DNA from: Marinobacterium rhizophilum DSM 18822
GTDB lineage: Bacteria; Pseudomonadota; Gammaproteobacteria; Pseudomonadales; Balneatricaceae
Length of the DNA: 64,000 nt
Assembly: GCF_000378045.1 (NCBI RefSeq)
Contig: NZ_KB899106.1
Location: forward strand, 62,001 to 126,000
Reading direction: 5' to 3'
The translations under genes and the position numbers were made by a program. This document shows, piece by piece, positions 54,742-61,154 of this stretch. Under the pieces are notes generated by a model, which did not search any database, was not told the DNA's origin, and saw only the letters and a list, made by a program, of their open reading frames with translations. Numbering within the stretch: position 1 is the stretch's first letter; the number at the start of each line of letters is the position of its first letter.

Positions 54742-54975
54742 GGTATACTGTCCCCTTTATAACGTACCTTCCGCCTTCCGGTACTGCACTAACCGTAGGA
54801 GCTCGCCCTCCAGGCGAATGCTGTTCCTTACGAAGACTCCTTGCACGCCTTATAAAGCGATGGCGCTGTCATACGCTTGCGTCAGCCTAGATCTTGGAGT
54901 TCGGTATACTGTCCCCGGAACTCTTTGAAGTATTTGAAGTATTTGAAGTATTTGAAGTATTTGAAGTATTTGAAC
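54742..54975 (+). repeat. Repeat-rich interval: GGTATACTGTCCCC motifs and a 9-bp tandem repeat
   Basis: GGTATACTGTCCCC occurs at 54742-54755 and 54903-54916. Right after the second copy a TTTGAAGTA unit is repeated five times (54924-54968) with a partial sixth. The 675 bp from 54487 to 55161 contain no credible gene. A frame across the repeat (54877-55110, reading KYLKYLKYLK) is rejected as a gene. Confidence 0.75.
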
Positions 54976-55161
54976 AGCGTACCGGTCAATTCTGCCGAAC
55001 GGCAAGTCAAGGAACAAGCGAATGAAAAAAACCTATTTGACCGATATCGGCAAGCTGTGAACCAACTCACGCGGCAATATTGCTTGCACCGCAGCAATGA
55101 GTACACGTGATCGGCGACTTTTCGTTATCATCAGGTCTTTGGCCATCCTGATCGGACTGAA

Positions 55162-55782
55162 ATGGAATATTCTTCCCCCTCAACCACCATTCTTCGCGCC
55201 CTGATTCGTTTTTTCGTTCTGGCACTCGCCATGCTTTGGGCACCACTAGCGCTGTTGCTAGACACTGTGATACTCAATGATGAAGTTTCGGAATTCAGTG
55301 CGACTGAGCTTTCCCAAGAGTTCCTCCTGCTCTGCTCCTGTGTCATATTCTGGAGACTGTCGGTGCGTCGACCATCTGGCCGCGGCTTTTACACCCTGGT
55401 AGCCGGTTTCTTCAGCTGTATGTTCATACGGGAGCAGGATGCCCTGTTCGATCTGATCAGCCATGGTTTCTGGGTATATCCAGCGACGCTGACTGCCCTG
55501 ACGACACTACTGCTTGCCGCTTCGCAACGTCGCTCCATCCTGCCCGCCATGGCTGCGGCAACACGCTCAATGACCTTCAATTACATACTGACTGGGCTCG
55601 CCATCCTGTTATTCTTCAGTCGCGTCATGGGTACCGGATCGCTCTGGGCACTTGTCCTGCCCGAGGTTGATGAAGCTTTGATCAAGAACAGCATTCAGGA
55701 AAGCTTGGAACTACTCGGATATATACTGATCTTCTACGGCACGCTGCTTTACAGGTACAGCAGCAAAGTCGAATTCAGTTAG
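55162..55782 (+). CDS. Integral membrane protein of unknown function
   Basis: 206 residues with about five or six hydrophobic helices (ALIRFFVLALAMLWAPLALLL, EFLLLCSCVIFWRL, FYTLVAGFFSCMF, YPATLTALTTLLLAASQ, FNYILTGLAILLFF, LELLGYILIFYGTLLY). No motif is recognised. Composition is less GC-rich than the preceding operon. ATG at 55162 has only a weak ribosome site. The stop overlaps by a few bases the remnant on the opposite strand. Confidence 0.7.
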   Translation: MEYSSPSTTILRALIRFFVLALAMLWAPLALLLDTVILNDEVSEFSATELSQEFLLLCSCVIFWRLSVRRPSGRGFYTLVAGFFSCMFIREQDALFDLISHGFWVYPATLTALTTLLLAASQRRSILPAMAAATRSMTFNYILTGLAILLFFSRVMGTGSLWALVLPEVDEALIKNSIQESLELLGYILIFYGTLLYRYSSKVEFS

Positions 55783-56383
55783 ATATGACCGGTAAAAAGG
55801 TGATCAATTGCGGACTCGATCGTTGCAGTGTCGCCGTTACAAGCCTTGTAGCTTCGCAGCCCCATCAACTGGATCTGAAGATGTCGTGCCAGAACCCGCG
55901 TGTCAGTGCCGGCAGCGAGTTCGCCATTATCGCGCGCCTGGTCGAGCAGCCGGGTAAACAGCTGTTCGGTATTCTTGAGGTGGCTATGGGCGCGCCGACA
56001 TAACGTTTCGTCCTTGCCGGCCAATTCGAATCGGGTCTTGACCAGCAGGCACATCTCACTCGGAGCACTTCCACACCGTTCGCCGAGGCGTTTGCCGATA
56101 CTACTGATCTGTTCTGGGCTCCACTGCCAGGAGAGTGCCAACTCCACGTACAGGACTGTCTGCTCCGGTACATGGTACTTATGCGCGCCGGCTCGGCGCG
56201 TCATTGCGGTAGCAGCGCCTGCGTGGGCTCATAAGCACCAGCACGCCCGTTACGTTTAAGCTCCCGGTAGACGGTGGAGCGATGAACATTGACTGCGGTG
56301 GCGATCGCTGCTGGCGAACATCCCTGCGCATGGAGAGCCAATATCTGGTACCGTTTTCCCTCGGTCAACTGCTGATAGCTCAT
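55779..56383 (-). pseudogene. Chimeric remnant: IS30 transposase N-terminus joined to TetR C-terminus
   Basis: The minus strand from 56383 reads the IS30-family helix-turn-helix (MSYQQLTEGKRYQIL, VNVHRSTVYRELKRN) up to a stop at 56201-56203. A second frame from 56204 continues with YVELALSWQWSPEQISS, the next IS30 segment, indicating a one-base shift. After about 56081 the same frame changes to a TetR-type C-terminal half (CLLVKTRFELAGKDETLCRRAH, FTRLLDQARDNGELA, ALIDHLF-like end). So an IS30 copy inserted in a tetR-like gene and both were truncated. Not expected to be functional. Confidence 0.75.
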
Positions 56384-56498
56384 GGTGAGACTGAATCTAC
56401 TTTAGTGAGCTGAAGCGTATCACTGTCAGCAGTTGGCTACCTCTCGCCGTTCAACCATGAGTACTTATTATTTAAATTCCCGAATAACCTCAGCATGA

Positions 56499-58550
56499 TT
56501 ACGACGAGCTGATCAAAGCAGCATCCAGTGTGGTGTCTCCACCTACCCTCTGGTTCAGTTCTGAAATCTGAATCGAGAAGCAGGTACCCTCACTGGGCTG
56601 ACTTTCGCAACTGATGCTGCCCTTGAGCACTTCTGTCACGATATTGTGAACGATGCTCAGTCCCAGTCCGCATCCCCCCCTTCCTCTCGCGGTGGTAAAG
56701 AAGGGGTCGAATATTTTCGGCAGGTGTTCCGGCTTGATGCCTTTGCCATTGTCGCAGACACGAAGGCAGCAGCCGTAACGAGTAGTTTCAGCAGATATAA
56801 TGATTTCACCGGATTGGCAGTCATCGCCGTCAAATGCATGAGTTAGACAGTTCGTAATCAATGCTGTCAATGCCTGTGCCAGGGCACCCGGGCAGGTTGT
56901 GATGGTTATGTCCCCGGGGGTCGAAACCGTGATGATATGTGGCGTGTGTTTGAACTTGGGTTGCAAGGTGACGACAACCTTCTCCAAATAACGATCCAGC
57001 TCCACAGTCCGGATGTCGGGATTGGCTTGATCGACAGCGACCTGCTTGAAGTCCGATACCAAAGAGGCAGCATGGCTGAGCTGCGCCAGCATCACGTCGC
57101 AGGACTGTTTGGTTGAATTCAAGAACCGACTGAGATCGCCTCGGGTGATCTGGTTGGATTCGGCGCGCTTCTCAATGTCCCTTATGGCATCCTTCAAATG
57201 TGATGCCCCTGTGATGCCGATCCCCAGCGGCGTATTGATCTCATGCGCCACGCCGGCCACCAGCCCACCGAGGGCTGCCATCTTCTCGACCCGGACCAGT
57301 TCTTCCTGGGCTTTATTGAGGTCGTTCAGCGCAGATGTCAACTCTTCATTCTTCTCACGGAGCGCCCCGGTACGCGCCTCGACGCGGTGCTCCAGCCGTT
57401 CATTGAGCGTCTGCAATTCGGCCGTGCGTTCCTCGACGCGTTTCTCCAGAGTCGCATTGGCCTCCATCAGGCTGTCGGTCAAGCTATTGAAGCTCACGGC
57501 CAACTCTTTAAGTTCACGCGCTTGACGCGGGCTGACCTGGGCACGCAGGTCCCGGTCTCCCTGCCGGATTCGGCGAGTATCGGAAGCCAATTTCACCACC
57601 GGTCGGACAATTGCTCTGGCCAGCAGCACCCCCAGTACAACCGCGACCAACAGCAGAATGACGGCCAGCCACGTGAGCTGATTCTGATAGTCCAATACCG
57701 GGGCGGAAATCTCGTTCTGGTCCATCTTAACCACCACGCCCCACCCCGGTTCCGCCAGATAGCGAGTCGCAGCCATGACGTCCTGGCCGCGATAGTCGAC
57801 ACTGTGCTCCAATAGGCCATTATTTCCGAACAGCGCCTCGATCAGCGCTTTTCCGACCCCTTCGTCGTTTGGCAAGGGGTCCAGGGCGACAGTAGAGTCA
57901 TGGCGCAAAGGGGCGAGATAGACAGGCTGATTGTCTGCATTGAACGCCACCAACATGGTTTCGCCTGACGCCCCCAGCCCGGTGAAATCCCGGGTGGCCT
58001 TGAGCAGCTCATCCGCGCGCAGTGTCACGGTGACCCGGCCGATCGGCGTTGCCTCTAACCGCATCGGCATCTCGTACTGTACGAACAATTGCCCCTGCCC
58101 ATCCAATAACATCGCGACCAGTTGCACCTCTTGGGCCAGCGCACGAAAGCGGATTGACCGTTTGACGCCATCAAGTGGAGGTCCTGACTGAGCGACCGAA
58201 GGGCCTTGCAGGGGAGCAACTGCAATGGAATGTACCGCCCGTACCGATTGCTGGGCATCTGAAAGTATTCGGGTGATTCTGGCGAAGGATTCGGGGTCCT
58301 TGGTCGCCAGATAGGATTTGAGACTCATGCGCAGCTGCGTCCGGCTGGCAATCAGAGCGACTCGATCTTCCCAAGCCTTCACGACTTCGGTGATCTTGTC
58401 ACGCTGATTGCTGGCCACAGCATCCAACCGATCACGCACGGACATCTGTAACAACTCTTGGCCACTGCGGTAGGACAACAGCCCAAAAGCTACAATGGCC
58501 GCAATCGCCAACCCCGTACAGGCCACGATAATGCGTTGATAAATCGACAC
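56499..58550 (-). CDS. Cache-HAMP sensor histidine kinase
   Basis: 683 residues from a GTG at 58550, chosen because AAGGAG lies exactly eight bases upstream; longer starts at 58589 and 58610 are weaker. Helix IIVACTGLAIAAIVAFGLLSY, a periplasmic Cache-like sensor of about 270 residues, a second helix (LTWLAVILLLVAVVLGVLLA) and HAMP lead into a coiled coil (LNERLEHRVEARTGALREKNEEL). The phospho-His is in VAGVAHEINTPLG (about residue 435). ATPase motifs are DNGKGIKPEHLPKIFDPFF and GCGLGLSIVHNI. It is divergent from the HD-GYP regulator gene across 145 bp and probably phosphorylates it. Confidence 0.92.
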   Translation of the reverse strand: MSIYQRIIVACTGLAIAAIVAFGLLSYRSGQELLQMSVRDRLDAVASNQRDKITEVVKAWEDRVALIASRTQLRMSLKSYLATKDPESFARITRILSDAQQSVRAVHSIAVAPLQGPSVAQSGPPLDGVKRSIRFRALAQEVQLVAMLLDGQGQLFVQYEMPMRLEATPIGRVTVTLRADELLKATRDFTGLGASGETMLVAFNADNQPVYLAPLRHDSTVALDPLPNDEGVGKALIEALFGNNGLLEHSVDYRGQDVMAATRYLAEPGWGVVVKMDQNEISAPVLDYQNQLTWLAVILLLVAVVLGVLLARAIVRPVVKLASDTRRIRQGDRDLRAQVSPRQARELKELAVSFNSLTDSLMEANATLEKRVEERTAELQTLNERLEHRVEARTGALREKNEELTSALNDLNKAQEELVRVEKMAALGGLVAGVAHEINTPLGIGITGASHLKDAIRDIEKRAESNQITRGDLSRFLNSTKQSCDVMLAQLSHAASLVSDFKQVAVDQANPDIRTVELDRYLEKVVVTLQPKFKHTPHIITVSTPGDITITTCPGALAQALTALITNCLTHAFDGDDCQSGEIIISAETTRYGCCLRVCDNGKGIKPEHLPKIFDPFFTTARGRGGCGLGLSIVHNIVTEVLKGSISCESQPSEGTCFSIQISELNQRVGGDTTLDAALISSS

Positions 58551-58695
58551 CTTCGACACTCCTTCCCTGAAGTCACGGGTGGAAGACATTAAATCCTGCA
58601 AGCAGGACACCAGTATTTACAGCCTGTACTACTATTAGCACACAAATGGAGATTTGACGGATCGCTCTTCCAGAAGGGAGCAAGGAGTGCAACCG

Positions 58696-60252
58696 ATGCA
58701 CAGTGCTGACGATGAACTGTTATTTTCCGACGAGACACTACAGGATGCCCCAACCCCAGTATCGGCTCCAGCGTACTGGAAGATTCTGATTGTCGATGAC
58801 GAGCAGGGTATTCACACGATCACCGAAGTCGCGCTTTGCAATGTGAAGTTTGCTGAGCGTGGTCTGGCCTTCCTCCATGCCTACAGTGGCGAAGAGGCCA
58901 AATGCCTTATGGCGGAACACGATGACATTGCCGTTGTGCTGTTGGATGTCGTAATGGAAACCGACGATGCAGGGTTGCACGTTGCCGACTATATCCGCCA
59001 GGACCTGGACAACCACCGTGCTCGCATCATCCTTCGGACCGGGCAGCCGGGCCGGGCCCCGGAAGAGGAAGTCATCAAACGCTATGACATCAACGACTAC
59101 AAAGAGAAAACGGAACTGACCTATCGCAAGCTCTTTTCCGCTGTCTACACGGCGTTGCGTTCCTATCGCGATATCGTCGCCCTGGAGCGCAATCGCGCCG
59201 GGCTGGAAAAGGTGATCGATGCGACCGCCACCATCCTCGAAAGAAAGTCGATGGAGACCTTTGCCGAGGGGGTATTGGAGCAACTGGCCGCCTTGCTGTA
59301 TCTGGATGCGCCTGTCCTCGTTGCAGACTACAAGGGCGTCGTAGCCGAAAAGCGAGAAGAGGGCCTGTCTATCCTGGCAAGTTCGAGCCGTCAGGCGCCT
59401 GCGTCTTCGGCACTGCTTGAGCGCAAACTGCAAGCTCAGCTCATGCGGGCGTTGTCCCGCAATGAGGATGTTGTCGACGACGATTACTGTGTTCGTCACA
59501 TTGGCGCCGACACTATCCTGTACCTAACCGGTCGGCAGCCTGTTGCGCCCGTCGACCAACATCTTATCGACCTGTTCTGTCGCAACGTTTCCATCGCGTT
59601 TGACAATCTGCGGTTGAACGACACCCTGCGCCATACACAAAAAGAGATTGTGTATAGCCTGTGCGAGCTGGCGGAAACGCGCTCGAAGGAGACCGGCAAT
59701 CACGTCCGCCGCGTCGCGCATTACTCGCGGCTTATGGCCGAAGAGCTTGGGCTCTCGCCTGCCGAATGTGAGCAGGTGTTTCTGGCCTCCCCGCTACATG
59801 ATGTCGGCAAGATCGGCATCCCGGATGCCATCCTGAACAAGCCTGGCACGCTTTCATCGGACGAATGGGCTGTGATGAAGACCCATACGACAATCGGGGC
59901 TCAGATCATGAAGCGGTCGCGACAGCCGATCATGCAGGCGGGCGCGATCATCGCGGAGCAACATCACGAGAACTGGGATGGTAGCGGCTATCCGCAGGGA
60001 CTTGCCGGAACCGACATCCATTTCTTCGGCCGCATTGTCGCGCTCGCTGACGTGTTCGACGCCTTGGCCAGCAAACGTTGCTACAAGGACTGTTGGGCAA
60101 TGGAGGCAATCGACGCCTTCATTCACGAGCAAGCGGGCGTGAAGTTCGATCCGGCATTGGTCGAAATCTACAAGTCTCGACGTGATGGCTTCATTGCGAT
60201 ATTGGAGCAATTCAGAGATGGGAAAGAAGCAAAAAGTACTGTAGCTGTATAA
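58696..60252 (+). CDS. Response regulator with HD-GYP phosphodiesterase domain
   Basis: 518 residues from ATG at 58696 (AAGGAG upstream); a TTG 42 bp earlier is an alternative. The receiver domain has ILIVDDEQG, phospho-Asp in VVLLDVVMET (about residue 86) and Lys in NDYKEKTEL. A DUF3369 linker follows (YRDIVALERNRAGLEKVIDATATI). The HD-GYP domain has LASPLHDVGKIGIPD (near 368) and HHENWDGSGYPQGL (near 430), so it should hydrolyse cyclic-di-GMP. Divergent from the kinase at 56499. Confidence 0.93.
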   Translation: MHSADDELLFSDETLQDAPTPVSAPAYWKILIVDDEQGIHTITEVALCNVKFAERGLAFLHAYSGEEAKCLMAEHDDIAVVLLDVVMETDDAGLHVADYIRQDLDNHRARIILRTGQPGRAPEEEVIKRYDINDYKEKTELTYRKLFSAVYTALRSYRDIVALERNRAGLEKVIDATATILERKSMETFAEGVLEQLAALLYLDAPVLVADYKGVVAEKREEGLSILASSSRQAPASSALLERKLQAQLMRALSRNEDVVDDDYCVRHIGADTILYLTGRQPVAPVDQHLIDLFCRNVSIAFDNLRLNDTLRHTQKEIVYSLCELAETRSKETGNHVRRVAHYSRLMAEELGLSPAECEQVFLASPLHDVGKIGIPDAILNKPGTLSSDEWAVMKTHTTIGAQIMKRSRQPIMQAGAIIAEQHHENWDGSGYPQGLAGTDIHFFGRIVALADVFDALASKRCYKDCWAMEAIDAFIHEQAGVKFDPALVEIYKSRRDGFIAILEQFRDGKEAKSTVAV

Positions 60253-60257
60253 GTGAC

Positions 60258-60520
60258 GAAAGCGATGCACCTGCATATTCCACCTATGCAACAGCGGTTT
60301 CTCGCCTCTCCAACCTGAATACGCTGGATGTGCTGCCACCGCTGACACCCTACCCGATCACGCGCTTCGGCAAAGTGGCATTAACCCCTTGCAGGCGTCC
60401 TGGCGATAAACGACTGGGCGACGACATCGCTGATATTGCCGGCGATTACCGGGCGGTACTGCTAGCCAACCATGGCCCCATTGTCGCCACCGAGGATCTG
60501 GAGTCAACGGTCTGTCACGT
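60258..60520 (+). pseudogene. Class II aldolase/adducin remnant (OtnC-like)
   Basis: A frame reading STYATAVSRLSNLNT, then LDVLPPLTPYPITRFGK, RRPGDKRLGDDIADIAG and RAVLLANHGPIVA matches the C-terminal part of class II aldolase-family decarboxylases of the OtnC type. The start is missing and the homology ends near LESTVCHVVD. It follows the response-regulator stop by a few bases and is a fragment of a carbohydrate-pathway gene. Confidence 0.7.
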
Positions 60521-60577
60521 GGTGGATTACGGTGGAATTACTTGTAGCAAGTCACACTCAAACGTAAATTCCATCGT

Positions 60578-60976
60578 CTAGACATATTTGATACCAACTA
60601 TCGCAGAGCCATCCAACGAACTGTCCGATCCATAGGGGTTTCCAGCTATATCAAAACAACCATCTAGCATTGGTAGTCCGTTCGCGGGGTTAACCTCCAT
60701 AGTCGGGATACCTTCATCCACAAGCAGTCCACTCGCCATCCAGTCATGGGTCTCCTCCTCCAGACAGAATCCGGTGTCACTAATGAGCTCATACTCAAAA
60801 AGCACACTTGCACCGGTGTCCTCTTCTTCGCTTAACAGCCCAACAGCGTTGTTATCATCAATGTCAGACGGAAAGCCGTGTATGATTTCACTATCCGAGA
60901 ATAGAGAAAGCGAGTTATGAAGTAAAACTGGTTTTTCTCCCGGAAGGTAGACAATCGTGGGTATTTCGATTCCAGC
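60578..60976 (-). pseudogene. C-terminal fragment of an unknown secreted-type protein
   Basis: A 133-codon frame without start, opened by a TGA at 60977-60979. It reads AGIEIPTIVYLPGEKPVLLHNS, then DTGASVLFEYELISDTGFCLEEE and FDIAGNPYGSDSSLDGSAIVGIKYV at the end. Low-GC, acidic, with two cysteines. It is probably the tail of a truncated extracellular protein. Between 60977 and 61154 I see no gene. Confidence 0.4.
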
Positions 60977-61154
60977 TCAGCCGTTTTCGGCACAGAGCGG
61001 GCACACAAGCAGCACGAGAAATTCGCCCACCGAGAAACGCCTAATCATCAGTACCGCTGAACGAGCGGATTTCAGGCGTTCGCGACATGGTTCGCGTGGC
61101 CAGTTGCTCCGGGAGTAGCAAAAATACGCCTGCATGTAGGGAATTCGCGCCTAA

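Noticed and set aside
54924..54975. CRISPR array
   Set aside because: The repeats are 9 bp and contiguous with no spacers, and no cas genes are present.
54877..55110. 77-codon frame across the TTTGAAGTA repeat (KYLKYLKYLK)
   Set aside because: Its only feature is the tandem repeat; flanking sequence shows no protein-like pattern or ribosome site.
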